Shown here in pieces: positions 22,745 through 34,979 of a stretch of 64,000 nucleotides of DNA. Source of the stretch: Massospora cicadina (lineage: Eukaryota > Entomophthoromycota > Entomophthoromycetes > Entomophthorales > Entomophthoraceae); contig JAKSZP010010596.1 of NCBI GenBank assembly GCA_022478985.1, positions 124,001 through 188,000 on the forward strand, written 5' to 3'. Positions within the stretch are counted from its first letter, which is position 1, and every line of letters begins with the position of its first letter. Position numbers and translations under genes: made by a program. The notes under the pieces are model-generated. The model made no database searches and was not told where the DNA came from. It saw nothing but the letters and a program-made list of their open reading frames with translations.

Positions 22745-22820
22745 AAAGGATGAGAATCAAACTTTCTCCCTTTAGGTTGGTAGTCATATGCCCTACCAAC
22801 TTGCCTTCCACCCCCTTGCA
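22745..22820 (-). pseudogene. tRNA-like sequence (pseudo-tRNA or SINE head)
   Basis: Read on the minus strand it contains AAGTTGGTAGGGCATATGACT, close to a tRNA D-arm and start of the anticodon arm, then CTACCAA as a possible anticodon loop, and AGTTTGATTCTCATCC, close to the B box and T-arm (8 of 11 B-box positions). The anticodon and acceptor stems pair poorly, so it is not a working tRNA. No repeated copy is seen in the window. Confidence 0.45.
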
Positions 22821-23161
22821 CAGAAAATATAAAGAGCATTATAAAGTCTGATGATATAATTTTTTAATCCCTGAGAGCATAAAAATAGAATAACGTTAAA
22901 AAGTAACCTTTCTTGTCTATAATAAAATAGCAGAGTTTGTGATACCCAACTTATCACCTCTATCATCTCTTAGTTTTGGTGCCACCTAATTTTATACATT
23001 TAGTATGCCATATAAAATAGCGTCCATTGAGAAGTCAAATCACTTTTATTTATAAAATTGATTTTTGTTCAATATATTCACACAAGGATCTCATCCAGAC
23101 CCTTAAAGTGAACTGGATGGAACACCTTTTCTGAAAAAAGAAGGCTCAAATTCCGATCAAA

Positions 23162-23189
23162 TGCCCTAGAAAATAAAAGATCTAGGGCA
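23162..23189. repeat. Perfect 9-bp hairpin
   Basis: TGCCCTAGA and TCTAGGGCA pair perfectly around a 10-base A-rich loop. No gene adjoins it. Confidence 0.6.
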
Positions 23190-23355
23190 CACACTAAATA
23201 ACACAAGTCAACATCGCTCCACAACCTCTGGACCAAAGCTCAGTATGGATTCTGGGTGATACCTGAAGAAAACTGAGCAAATTTGCAATGCAGTATAAAC
23301 ATTTCTTGATATAGCCAGAATGGAAGAACAGTAAGAACACAGGTCCAACTATACA

Positions 23356-23565
23356 ATAGAATGTTTGACATGTGGTAAAATCACCCACTCACCATCAAAA
23401 ATGAGCCAAAGAACTTTAACTAAATTTTTTTTACCAAGAAAAATCTATATGGAAAATTCCTCTGAGCTCTGTGGTGACTCAAAACCCTGTGAGGAATTAA
23501 AAAACTTAATATTAGAATACCCTTTAAGGATATGTGGAGTATGTTATCATGAGGAAAAACGCTAG
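23356..23565 (+). CDS. Short Cys-rich open stretch of unknown origin
   Basis: The frame reads ECLTCGKITHSPSKM, a CX2CX4H pattern with the last knuckle Cys missing, then CGDSKPCEEL and ICGVCYHEEKR before a stop. It has no ATG in a good position before the first Cys pair. It could be an exon or transposon fragment carrying a zinc-binding domain, or chance. I do not recognise the family. Confidence 0.25.
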   Translation: MECLTCGKITHSPSKMSQRTLTKFFLPRKIYMENSSELCGDSKPCEELKNLILEYPLRICGVCYHEEKR

Positions 23566-24747
23566 TATCTCCCAAATTAGCATATTGTTCTCATAGAGGC
23601 CACAACTGTTCTCTTCACCTTCCCTAACTTGTCAAGTCCTAATCACAAATTGATCACTTAAACCCCTTCAATGCTGATACTTTTTCCCGCTAGCAGACTC
23701 TAGAATTGTTCACAGACTATTCCCCTCCCAGAGAATTTAAAAATCTAATTCACTATTATTAATATGTTTCTGGGATAATTTCATATTTTTGTTAGATATA
23801 CTAATACACATGCTTGAAATTATTGTGCACTCACAAAATTTTTAACTTCTTGACCATTTCCTCAAGGCCAATAATATGCCCCAATCAGTGTCATAGGTTA
23901 TTTCTATTAAGATGTCCCTTATAAAATGGTATTGGTTGCCATGAGTGGCAGCTCACATGAGTTAGCTTAAGGACATAAAACATACTAACCTGTCGCATAT
24001 GACCAACTTGAACATCAACTCAATATACAGTTTCATGACCACTATAATTAAAGGCAATAATAAGCTTAATTCAGATTTTTGATTTTATTTTTTCCTAAAT
24101 GATAATAGTGAATGCAAATTAATGAATGACTAACTCTCAAATGTTGAGAGGAAAATTTCTGCAAATTCCAAAGCCACCAGTGGTTAGCGCCTTTAAGAGC
24201 ATGAGCTAAAATCCTCTTATTACTTGTTATTTCCCCTCATAACTTATAAATTTAGTGCTATAAGAAAACTGGATCAATTTGGTGCTGGTCCTGAACATGG
24301 CAATTGGCGCCAGAAATATGTTCCTTAATAAATACTTCCTATAAATCTCACATAGCAAATTCTATTCATAAGTTAAAAAAATGGCAGTGGTGTTCAGACT
24401 ATGTATTCTAGCGTGTGTTCTTAAATACTGGTGCTAGCTGCCTAGTCTTATCTTGGCACATCAACTCTCAGACTATCAAATCCAGGAAAAACCCTCATAT
24501 CATTGGTATAATATGTTTACCAAACTGCCACCTTATAGGCTTCAATGAACCCAAGGAGACAAGAGGTCATCTTTTTCTGCTCATTAACCTGAAATAGAAA
24601 CCATATGCGACTTTTAAATAGGAAATGTTGTTTATATATTTCAAAGTTTTCAGCTATCACAATCATCTATCCAGAAAGTCACATAAAATTTCAACAAAGA
24701 AAGCCCAGTTACAACTTACTTTAGATTGCTAAAATAACATAGGATGA

Positions 24748-24830
24748 GGAGTGGTAGCATAGTGGGGTGGTTACTACTCCATTATGGGTTAGGTTTTGAT
24801 TAAACGTGGGTTTGAAACCAGCACAGGCTT
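24748..24830 (+). other. Pol III box-like stretch, possible SINE head
   Basis: GGTAGCATAGTGGGG resembles an A box and GGGTTTGAAACCA (24808-24820) a B box, about 50 bases apart as in tRNA-derived SINEs. No poly(A)-like tail or target duplication could be set. Confidence 0.3.
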
Positions 24831-25329
24831 TAAAAAAACTCGGCGTGGTCATTTGTCCCAAGGTCAACCCGCCTTGTTTACCTTAATTTAAAATAACAAA
24901 GGAAATGATAAGACAAGGATTTCTCATAACAACATAGCAATGCTATTATAGCTGACAGCCCAAATTCTAAAGATTTTAGGATTAAACGAGATATGTTTGG
25001 GCTAAGTAAAATTTAGACAGCTTAGTCTTATGAAATTTATTTCACCATCTTATACAAATTGTATAGAATATTGCTAAAGTAAACATATAAATACAAATAT
25101 TAAAACTACAAAAAGTTTATTTTATCAAAATAAATATAGAAATAGGAAACCATAGTTTCTTGATTATCTTTAAATAACTTACAAGAGACATCATAAAACC
25201 ATCCTTATGTATAAACACTCTAGTACCAATCTCTCTTTTGCTTTGATCACATAAATGATCAAATTCAAATTTTATAAGTAAGTTTACACCAAGTGATGCC
25301 ACCCCACTAACTCAAGTTTAATATGTTGT

Positions 25330-26936
25330 TGAATCTGAAGCCTGATGCTCCTGCATGGGTGGTGGTGCGCCGCCTCCTGGCATTTTTTGACCACTGCTGA
25401 AGTGCAACCATGCTGGCTCTGCTAGCCTCCATCCTACCAGTTGATTTTTTCCCTTCAGGACCTAGTTTAACACCTTGAGCGCTCCCAGGCGGTGCTTCAA
25501 AGCCCCCTGGTGCTCCCCTGGAGGAACCTGCACTTCGTCCTTTAGTTCAAGTATGGGAACCTTTTCTCATAATCATGTGCAGCCAAGAATGAAAAGGCGC
25601 AGCTGGTGTTTAAATCTTCCAGTTTTATTAATTTCTTCCTCTTCAAGGGTAATCTGACCTGGGCTTCACTAGAGAAGCCCAGGCTATGGTTTTGGAGACT
25701 AAGCAGCTTGTAATAAACGTACTTATATACCCACTACTAGCACTTTGCTGATGATGGATGTCAACATAGTTGTCTAGTTTTTCAGCCTATCAAACCACCT
25801 CCCTTATGAGCAACTAAGCCAGGAGCTCCTGGAAAAATTTCTGCTTATGGCTCCAATCTTGTCATTAATTTGTGGTTCTCAATGGGCCAGCCGCCTTGCA
25901 GGGCTTCGCGCCTTTGCAACAATCTGTCCTTTCCACGGGGATACCCATTTTGTGATCCCCCTATACTATGACCCTATATGCCCCCAACCACCCACTCTGA
26001 GCCCAACTAGAAAATGAACGCACATCCTTATCCTTGTGTTTTGGACTTGACCACTAAAAGTTCAAGTGCCCTCCCTTGACACTGAAGTGGATTTCAAAGT
26101 ATTTCTCTATCATAGGCCCCACTGCCATTCTGGAGGGATTCAAGTGGGTTTGATCCTCCATCTACCTCACGCAATTGTTGCAGTTACAGCTCATGCTGCA
26201 CCAGACAATAAAACCCAAACTTTTTTAAACTGTACAGGAGCAAGTTTCTTCTCAGAATAGGATCAAATTGCCTTGGTTGGGTAATTCAGGGCTGAACGCT
26301 CCTGGCATCAGCCAACCAGCTCCCGTTGATGGTCCAAATTTGCTAATCTTTGACCCCTTTATATCTTAAAAGTATCACCAAGGATATCAAACAACCTTTT
26401 GATATGAACCCTAAACTTTAATCGGCCAGGTTTCTTTCAGCCTCACAAATCCAAACGTCAGCATTGCTTCCACCATTTAAGGGCTTTTCATAAATTTTCA
26501 TTAATATCTGGCTGTCAATTGGCCGCAGTCCCCACCAATACCCACCTCTTCCAGATCTCCAGGAGGCCATGAAGCCTCTTGTTGAGGGTATCCCATTCCC
26601 ATTGATTTTTAACCAACTTCTCTGAAAAAACTCACGATGAGTTTGAGGAGCTTGCATTTGCTGTAGACTGCTCATGTTGCAACGCCTCAAAGTGGCATTG
26701 TTTAACCTACATTACCCTAAACTAGAAGAAACCTAAAGTAATTTTCTTGTTTGAAGAACTTATTAAATATGCCATGTTCCATCTTAGCCTAGTATATCAA
26801 GGTGATGCACACTGCATTCCTTATTGACAGAGTATAACCTTACATTCTTCACCTTCTTCCCCTTCTACCTACGACCCAACTCTCATTTTATTCACTATTT
26901 TGCATGCCTTAGGTCTCTAGAAGATGGTAAACCCCC
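25330..26936 (+). mobile_element. ORF1-only non-LTR element, copy 2, 5' part
   Basis: An older relative of 16688-18584. FKYGNLFS and INFFLFKGN at 25535-25645 align with FKYGRLFP and IDFRPYKGY of copy 1. Near 26590 IPFPLIFNQLL matches IPFLVDHQLS, and TTCACCTTCTTCCCCTTC near 26848 matches the 3' end region. Frames are badly broken. It is interrupted at 26937 by element C and resumes at 60375. The left boundary is approximate and I could not find its target duplication. Confidence 0.55.
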
Positions 26937-27700
26937 TGTTAGATACCAGTTTATTGGACATAATAAAAAATAGTATTGATTGAAAAAAATTATTTGATAG
27001 AATTTACGCCTAGGCCCTCAGAAGGGGTTAAATAAAACTCATTAATTTACTATACAGATAAATCAAAATTAGTGAGGTCAATTTTATACTAAGGAAAACT
27101 CCTCCAGAATGGCTTGAGCCAAAATTCCTTGGGATAGAATCTTGATTAGCTGATGTAGTGGATCATCAGAAATGAGATTAATTCTTCATTAGATGGCTTT
27201 TGAGGCTGTAAATTAAGCATACCATCAAAAGTGTACACATCTGAAATCTTCCCAAAGATCAACTCAGATGATATCAAATCTTATATGAATGTGTCATCTA
27301 AAAGTACATTTCCTACCTATAATATTATGCACAAAGGCATTCATGAACCCAAATGTGCTACCCTTAGAGAAGCCTCCCATTCAGATAGCCTCCCTTCTAT
27401 AGTTTATATTTGATTTCTTACCTTTATAGGGACTAAATTGTTTCTAGTAACATATAGATACCTCAAAATTATATTCTAATAAAGTTACGCCTTTTATTCT
27501 ATATCTCTGTTTTGATGACATTACTTCTATAATTCAATTTGCCTCTTACCATAGAATGGATACTTTAATTTCCAGGAACCAAATGGACTCGGCCACCCTT
27601 AAAATAAAAAAGATTTGAATAAATCTTAGACCAAAGCAAGTGTTGACTGTCAGACTCTTGGGTATAGAATCATTGAGCCTCTCAAAAAAGTAGCCCTACA
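26937..27700 (+). repeat. Element C 5' LTR
   Basis: 764 bp, matched by 59614-60374 in blocks such as TTGAGCCAAAATTCC and GCCTCCCATTCAGATA. It ends CCCTACA, four bases before the primer site. Confidence 0.85.
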
Positions 27701-27703
27701 GGT

Positions 27704-27721
27704 TGGTGCTCACCAGAGGGG
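27704..27721 (+). promoter_or_regulatory. Element C primer-binding site
   Basis: TGGTGCTCACCAGAGGGG, sharing TGGTGCTCAC with element B. It marks 26937-27700 as the 5' LTR. Confidence 0.75.
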
Positions 27722-28931
27722 ACACAGCCGTCACACAATGTTATTTTCATTTTTATGATAACACCATAGAATATAATTTTATCAATAGTAAAACCCGCTG
27801 GGTGCAAAATAGAAATGGTGAAGATGATGACCAAATGGTAATTCTGCCATTGGTAACATTAGAAATAGTATAAGAAAATCCATTGGATACCCTAAAATAT
27901 CAATGTCTAACCTGCATTACATGAAAAGTGGTAAGAGAACTAACTTGAGGAATCATAAATCCAGGTGAACGAGTCAGCCACAAAAGGAATTATCCGTGGA
28001 CAGGATTTTTATGAATTTATTTGAAGCTTATGTTCTCCCAGAGACATGTGTCTTAAGCGCAAATTTCTACAGATATATTATGTGGCTTGTATAACCAACA
28101 CTTTATTATATCATTCAATTATCAGGATTCCATAGCAAGGAACTCCTTCATCATTTAATATTCAAATACCTACAGATGGACTATGAACAGGTATATAATT
28201 TAGCTTCACAAAATATAGGGGATGTACAGTGACAGATTAAAGCAAATGATTTATATCATTTAACTTTATATCAAATGGGGACCACTGATTCCATAGTTAT
28301 CAAGTATATGGAGAAAGCTAAGGAACTTTTCAGAAAGGACATTGTGGAGTCTAACAAAAAGGACCCAGAGACTATTTGAAATTTATAACCAAGAGCTTTT
28401 ACAGTAAGACGCTGAAGCCCGTGGTGAATTGGCAGACCATGTTTCTACTAGCTGTCTTAATGATAAAGAATAAATTAAGCTCCTCAGATTTCAAATAGGG
28501 CTTTCTTTAAAATAAATTGCTGAAATTGAAGCCCAACAAACCTCAAAGGCACAAATTACTACCTCAGAACCATATATTTTGAGTAGACCATGTTGGGAAG
28601 GACCTGATATCCCTTACAGCACAGGTGGTTACTCACTCAATTGCTGAATGACTCAACAAATTGGAGAGTGATATAAGAAAAAAATAAGGTATCTTTGAAG
28701 ACTCTAACCAAATTTATTTCCATCTCAATGAGGCCAAGCAGCATACAAAAGTCCTCATAGAAAAGCTAAAAGCCAAAGTAGACAACCTTTCTAAAGCGCT
28801 AAATGTCAAGAGATGAAGGAGGACTTAAATCGGAGCATTAGATTGTTCAAGAAAGAAAAAAATTCAACAAACTTTCCAATCTACCTCTCATCAGCAAATT
28901 AATGCTCTCTAGACATTCGCTTTTGTATCTA
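27722..28931 (+). pseudogene. Element C Gag, 5' part
   Basis: Many short frames. Around 28640-28815 a charged heptad-like stretch (LNKLESD, LNEAKQH, LIEKLKAKVDNLSKAL) suggests a coiled coil, as is common in the N-terminal half of such Gag proteins. It is cut at about 28931 by the 3' end of LINE-1 and continues at 41388. Confidence 0.6.
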
Positions 28932-29197
28932 TTTTATTTAACTGAGGTAATCCTACCAGGAGACAGACAATACCGATATATGTAATGGGATAGGGGGAGG
29001 TGAAGTATAGCAAGATTTAGGCACACCAGAGTAGATAAGCTACCCCTGTTGCCAGCCAGTACCACCAGGTATAGGGGTTGAATGCCTTACTCTGAAGGGT
29101 TTTCCCTTGTTATGGAGCAGGTGTGGAGGAAGGGGTCTATATGCAGAAACCAGATTGGGAACCATAATTCAACAAGTTGTTGTTGATTCAGCCTCAT

Positions 29198-29572
29198 TTA
29201 TCCGTATAGCCAGGCTTGAAAGTGTTCCAGTAGGTGTAGGTGAAATCTGATGATTGTCACATGGATGGTGGGTATAGATCCCTTAAAGGCATCCAGTGCT
29301 ATGATGTGGATTGTCCACATTGCAATGGCGACTATAAGGGAGTGGAGTGTGGATGGTATCAGAGATTCAAGTTGGAGTGCAAGGAGGCTTCTGGAGATTG
29401 ACAGCTCCTGGTCATTCTGGGTTCTTAACAGATGCGCAACTTCTAGCCATATGGCTTCAGATGGGGGGCATGCTTCAAGGCGGCGATGCATAATGCCATC
29501 CCCTCCACATACTGCACACGCTGCATGAAGAGAATTGAGCGATCTGCTGTTCTGTAGGTTCCTCTGAGGCAA
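29198..29572 (-). pseudogene. LINE-1 ORF2 C-terminus with zinc knuckle
   Basis: A clean 124-residue frame. CAVCGGDGIMHRRLEAC at 29468-29518 is the Cys-Cys-His-Cys motif that follows RT in many LINE ORF2 proteins and helps bind the element RNA or target DNA. The tail (IVAIAMWTIHII, HFQAWLYG) matches that of LINE-2 (53244-53552 region). Confidence 0.75.
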
Positions 29573-29581
29573 CGCCAGGTG

Positions 29582-30205
29582 TTAGCTATTACCCTTGGCT
29601 GGAGGAGTAAGACGTGTTAGCCCCCATATTTCCTTCTGTGTTGTGAGATTGTATGGGATGTCTAAAACATCTAGATAGTCAATTATTATTATTAATGGGG
29701 CCACATCATGTGTGTCCCTCTGAGGGTGATCCTCTGGTTTCCTTAGCGTGAAGTGAGCTCTGGGCCTTCCCCTTCCATGACTAGTGCCTGTGAGAGTGAC
29801 GGTCCACCCTATGTGCCAAATGGTGTGGAGGAGGCGTTTGAAGTTGAGGGTGGTTCCATGCGGGCCTGCTTTGTTGGGGCAGTTTGCAAGGTATATGAGC
29901 ATGCTGGATGGGTTGTGTGGGTTGGATAGTTTGAGAGCCTGTGCAAAGTTGGCCCTCGCCGCTCTGGACCAGTGTTGTTGTGGGAGGTCTGGGGCTAGGA
30001 CTTCCTTTATCCAGGTGCCCAATATGCAGTTGTCATGGACCTCAAAGTCTATTAAGCCCATGCCTCCGCTGGAGTGTGGGCTGAAGAAAGTTACCACCCA
30101 TACAAGTGGCTGAAACCCAGGCCACAGCCATCCCTGGATAAGTGCGCGGATTGAGGATATGAATTTAGGTGAGAAAGAGATCGCATGTGTGGGGAACCAA
30201 ATCAT
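29582..30205 (-). pseudogene. LINE-1 ORF2 region between RT and zinc knuckle
   Basis: A long open frame of 207 residues with GGMGLIDFEVHDNCILGTWI, matched in LINE-2 by GGMGLLDFKAHAAKNLGTWI (from about 54270). This connection segment is typical of LINE ORF2 proteins of this type. It is uninterrupted here, showing LINE-1 decay is uneven. Confidence 0.75.
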
Positions 30206-30572
30206 TGGGAGGATGAGTAAGTTAGCAACAGTTACTCACCCCATTAGTCCTGGGGATCTTCCCTTGAGGGAGGCGATGCATTTGGATCCCGCTGTAGTAG
30301 ATTGTTATCAATTGTCTCATTGGCATACCACCCTGTTTTCAGCCATATCCCAATGTAGCGGACAGGGATGGTTGTAGGAGGTGATGAGAAGGGTAGGCTG
30401 AGTGGGTTGTTTCTTCATGGGGGCTGTGAGTTTTGGGTGTAGTGGCCCACGTGTTAGTGTATTTGCCTAGGAGGATTATTTCCATTTTTCTTTTATTGAG
30501 CGACGCGTTGCTCACAATGGAATATTCCTCTAGGGTGCATTCCAGATGTAAGGCATCATTTTGTTAGCTATA

Positions 30573-31080
30573 CCTGTCACACAGTCATCCGCAAAGTCTA
30601 GTATCTTAACAGTTGGCTGGCCTTAAGCATTAAATCCAATGAGGCGTGAGTAGTAACGCAGAGGAGTGGATCAAAGCTGAAGTTGTACAGTAGTGGGATA
30701 AGGAGGTCCCCTTGTTTGAGCCCTCTGCATGGTGTGATCTTGTTGGTTAGAAAACCAGGGCCGCATACAGCCATTGATGCGGATTCTGTAAGGAGCATCG
30801 CCTAGTTTATGATTCTTGGTGGGAGTTTGAAGTTGATTAGGCATTCCTTTAGGTAAGGCAAACTAACGCGGTCATATGACTTCTCCTGGTCTAGGAATAC
30901 TAGGGCTCCAGTTGCTTTGGACTGGAATATGTTGGCAATGGAGTGTATATTGGTCCAGATTAATTGCCCTTGCATGAACCCAAACTGATTGGGTGACAGG
31001 ACTTTGGAGGCTATTGTGCCTAGTCTGGTTGCTAAAATTTTGTAAGTAATTTTTATCAATGTTAGAGAGTGCTATCAGGC
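30573..31080 (-). pseudogene. LINE-1 reverse transcriptase core
   Basis: NQFGFMQGQLIWTNIHSIAN and GALVFLDQEKSYDRV (31059-30802) are RT motifs 2 and 3, CRGLKQGDLLIPLLYN is motif 4, and the catalytic box FADD is intact at 30584-30595, though after a stop. In an active LINE this copies the RNA directly at the nicked target. Confidence 0.85.
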
Positions 31081-32930
31081 GCCAGTTGGCCAGGTCCAGT
31101 ATGTCGCCCTTCTAAAACAGGGTTATGACATAGGAGTCCTGGCTACCAGCTAGGAGGCGTGTCTCCAGCAGGCACTGGTACATTGATGCCAAGAGGAGGG
31201 GGGCGATTTGCTTGAAGTCATATTGTAGAATTCGTAGGGTATCCCATCAGGCCCTGGGCATTTCCTACGTGGTGCACTGCAGACTGTGTCCCAGAACTCC
31301 ACCTGTGTGATTAGATTTAGGAGGTTATAGTCCAGCGGCGCACTCTGTATTCTGGAGGTGTGTATAATTTTTTTTATTTTTGGGAGTCAGATGGGGTGTC
31401 ACAATATAGTACGGTGTAATAGCGGTGTATTTCCGCCTTGACCTCCACTGGGTCAGTTGCCACGGTGCCATCATCTTTGCGGACCTGTGTGCATGTAGGT
31501 AGGTTGCCTAGGGAGTGGTATTGGTGCAAGTAAATGCCAAACAGGTTTCACCTTCTTTCTATGAACTTACCTTTTCTTGATACCTTGAATCTGTGCTTGT
31601 GTTCAAAGATGAGGGCGTTTAGGCGGGCGTATATTTCCTGCTCCCCCAGTTGGGGCTATAACCAGACTTTGGGGTATAAGCTTGAGGTGGTCCTGTTTTG
31701 CCAAGGTGCGCCTAATTGTGGCTGTGTCAGCGGTGTACTTATGCAAGGTGAGATGGCGAGTTTTACTATTAGTTTGGCTTTGAAATTTGCCCAGGTTTTG
31801 ATGGGATCCAATATGAATGGGGTTGCTAATTTTGGGTTCAAGCCTCACTTTGGACCCAGTCAAATATTTGAAGCAATTTTATGTTCTCTGGGTGTAGCTT
31901 CCTCCAAATCGATGCCTGTGTGGGAGTTTGGGTTGGTGAGAGCTGCACCAAAATGAGTCAGTGGTTAAAGAAATTAATTTTTTTTGAGAAGTTAGAGATG
32001 TTTGAGCTATAAGTTTTTCAGGGCAAGGTTGTAGTCAATGCAGCTCATTGAGATGAGCGTCCTCACGTATGTTGGAGCAGGTCATGTGGGGAAGGAGTGG
32101 TGACCTGGGGGAGGGGATCATGTGGGCCAAGGGATGCCTTCATTGCACAGAATTTGATGTGTCCCAGTGGGTATCCACTGGGGTTAGGCCATCAGTCCGT
32201 GTTGGGGTTAATCAAGCAGTTGTAGTCGCCCAACAGGATGGTATCTGGTGGGAGGGTGAGTGTTGGGACAATTTTTAGGAATTGTTTCCTCTTGGCTGCA
32301 GTGCACGGTGCATAGATGCATGCTATTAAGATTGTGTCCTCTTGGCTTGCAATCATTGCTACCAGGATGCAGCTGTGCAGATATGAAGAAGAGTTAGTGT
32401 TTTTTAATTTTTTGTTATTTCAGATAACCACCCTGCAGTGGGACATCCATACCAATAGGGATGGTAAGACCCTTGCTGACCAGGATCCCTCTTCCCCCTG
32501 TAGACAGTGGGTTTCTTGGATGGCCAAGATATTTACAGAGCTTTTCACAGGAAGTCAAGATTTTTGTCTTGGGACGCTTGAGCCCTGGCTCTCACGATAT
32601 TTGATATCCCTATTGACACTGAGATGCCTGTGGCACCTCAGGAGCAGTTGGGAGGGCCATCTGGCCCTAATCCAGCACGCATATTCTAGTACTGTTCCGT
32701 GTCATTGGGACAATCCACTCTGTGTCATTGTCCAATCCCTTACCCTGTGCTGATTTCGCGTGGGTCTTGCAGTTTTTAGTATTTGAGTCAGATTTTCCCG
32801 TTCATGAATCATGGTGCTTTAATGCGGTGTGCTGATTTTTTCTGTGGGTGTGGGGTTCAAATTTTATGATTGGGTCTCACATTTTCGCCCATAATGGAGC
32901 TTAAATCTCCTATTAAGTCCACTTGATTGA
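31081..32930 (-). pseudogene. LINE-1 ORF2 N-terminal half, endonuclease region
   Basis: By position and by parallel with LINE-2 this stretch encodes the EEP-type endonuclease and the linker to RT. Frames are short and stops frequent; I can follow the parallel with LINE-2 in order but no catalytic block is as clear as the SDHHLV seen there. Confidence 0.5.
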
Positions 32931-32940
32931 TACCATATGG

Positions 32941-33703
32941 TTATTCAGTTAAGTTGTTGAGAAAATTTTCATCTTGGGCATTCTGCTCTGATTGAGTAGC
33001 TTGGTTAATTACCTGCATGTCCTCCTCAGCTTGTGCATCCTGTTCTGATTGATTGGCTCGTATGATTTCCTTAATGTCCTCCTGAATTTCGCCAGGGTCA
33101 ATGGAGGAGGTCGTGAGTGATGCAGCCTTGGCTGCTGCCCACTTGTGGGACTTCTGTACCATTTTTCGTAGTTTGGGTGATACTGGGTCTATGAGGATGT
33201 TTTGCTTATTCTCTCCCCAGAGGAAGTGGTGGTTGGTGTCAATTTTTTGGTGAAGTATTCATCATCTTCATCCATGGCATTTTTGCAGAAGAATGGGGCT
33301 AAAATGCCCTCCTTCATGGGGCATGCATGTTCCTTGTGCCCCAATGCAGTGCAGTGGTTGGAGATAGGCGGTGTGCATTCTGGTGTGATGCAGAATGCCT
33401 TTGACACTTCCCCACCTGGGAGGTGACACAATACTGTGCATGGGTTTCTTATGAGGTCTGTGGCCACATCAGGGATTGGGTTGATCATGGCGATTGCCTT
33501 TCCTGTGCACAGGCTCAGCATCAGATGAAACTTCTATAATTCAAGTTTTTTAATTTCTCCATAGATTTCAAGTCCATTTCAGAGCTCCTCCTCAATTACC
33601 TTGCAGGGAAGGTTGGTAGAGAGCAAGTCAAAGAAGATAAACAAAGTGTTCGCTCTGTTCCATTTGGTGCGCACAGTGCGCACAATTCATTTACCTTAGA
33701 GAG
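32941..33703 (-). pseudogene. LINE-1 ORF1, C-terminal part
   Basis: HLMLSLCTGKAIAMINP matches MPHLCTGKAIAVLTP of LINE-2. The zinc knuckle reads SNHCTALGHKEHAC, with the first Cys lost. A Gln/Glu-rich repeat-like tail follows (QSEQDAQAEED, QSEQNAQDENF). ORF1 is cut at 33703 by element E; the homologous LINE-2 sequence continues without a gap. Confidence 0.75.
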
Positions 33704-34514
33704 TGTTGAATTTTCAGTCTATTGAGGATGACTGGTTCTTCTTATGCGGTAAGACGGAGTTTTGAATGTCTATTGTATGAAGACAACAGTTCATATGGTG
33801 ACTATAATTAAGATATAACTCCTTGGTAATTTTATTTGAAGTTGTATTATTCTGTCATTACTTAGATGATGGCACGCTGCCCTGATTTTCCTGATCCCAA
33901 GTAAATCCTTGACTTAATACAATGTAAAGTATTAATAAAAAAGCTTATAAATTAAATTATAGAACTTTAGGAAGATTTGCTTTTTTTATTAGTATTAACT
34001 TGGGATAATTTATAGGGCTCAGTGTTCATCACATCTAACCCATGACGCCTCAATTTCAATGGCACTTGGCCAGAGAAAGTAAAGAGTTCATCTGAGGGTC
34101 TACAATCCATTCAACTTGAGATATCCCAAACGTCTCAGAGTCAGTCTCAAACTCAGACATATACTCAAGACAGCGTTTCTAACGTGTCTGCAAATAGCAG
34201 AACTGATACTCATCTCAAGCAATTGGTAGCACATACCAAGGTGATTTGTACCACTAATTAGTAATTAATTTGATCAAAAGCTTGATTGAAATTAAAAACT
34301 AATTTTGACATAGACCAAAAAAGCCCACGTGCCTGAGTTCTTTAGTCAGCTATTTTTATAGGTCTTACTAAACCAACAAATCCCCCATGCCCATGTCATC
34401 ATAGTAAAATATCATTAAGTGTAATTGCTAGGCCACAAATCCCAAGATCAGATATACTTAGGGTATTTTTGATTTATAATTACTGACAATTTATATCCAG
34501 TCAACCATTCAATA
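33704..34514 (-). repeat. Element E 3' LTR
   Basis: On the minus strand this copy begins TATTGAATGG, so the usual TG has become TA, and ends with TTCAACA. It pairs base for base with 40080-40890. Confidence 0.92.
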
Positions 34515-34530
34515 ATTCCCCCTCCTTGAC
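34515..34530 (-). promoter_or_regulatory. Element E polypurine tract
   Basis: The minus strand reads GTCAAGGAGGGGGAAT directly before the 3' LTR, close to that of element B. Confidence 0.75.
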
Positions 34531-34979
34531 TGGATAAAAGAGGAGGTATTCGTTTTCTCTTGGTCACAACCTCCAGTTTTTTCTCAACCCTTCAGAATAG
34601 GATGCTACGTTAATAGCTGAATGCTACAGTTAGTTCATGTATTTGAATTCATTTCTTCTATGCCTGCTGAGGCTCTAGCAATCTTTGGCAATCTTGAACT
34701 GGCCCCCTTGTCTTTAATTTCACTCTTCTCCCCTCCTGAAGATGAGTTTCCTATTTTCAACAATGACGAGGTCACATCTTCAAAAAAATATTTATAATTT
34801 ACTTATTTCTTAACTTTTCTATATTCTTATAACTTTAAATTATTACTGATATTATTATACATTATTTAATATACCTTTCTCTTATTTTAATTTTTCTTTT
34901 TTTTACTTTATTATTATATTTTTTTATTCTTTACAATACAGATGAAGGAGCTTAGCGTGTACTTGATTCACAACCCAGC

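Larger units (their letters stand above)
21745..25329. other. AT-rich spacer between element B and the nested stack
   Basis: No long open frame and no recognisable retroelement domain. It contains a few tRNA-like or Pol III box-like stretches (22014, 22745-22820, 24748-24830), a perfect hairpin (23162-23189) and one short Cys-rich open stretch (23356-23565). Confidence 0.5.

Noticed and set aside
24260..24320. TGGTGCTGG and TGGCGCCAG words resembling primer-binding sites
   Set aside because: No LTR end (CA) precedes them and no LTR pair or Gag text is found around them.
24415..24597. Open frame beginning FLNTGAS, resembling an aspartic protease active site
   Set aside because: Asp is Asn, nothing downstream fits a protease, and no other pol domain lies nearby.
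29784..30113. Plus-strand frames over 29250-30377, 31534-31956 and 53358-55443
   Set aside because: They are shadows of the LINE-1 and LINE-2 ORF2 sequences, which are recognisable only on the minus strand.
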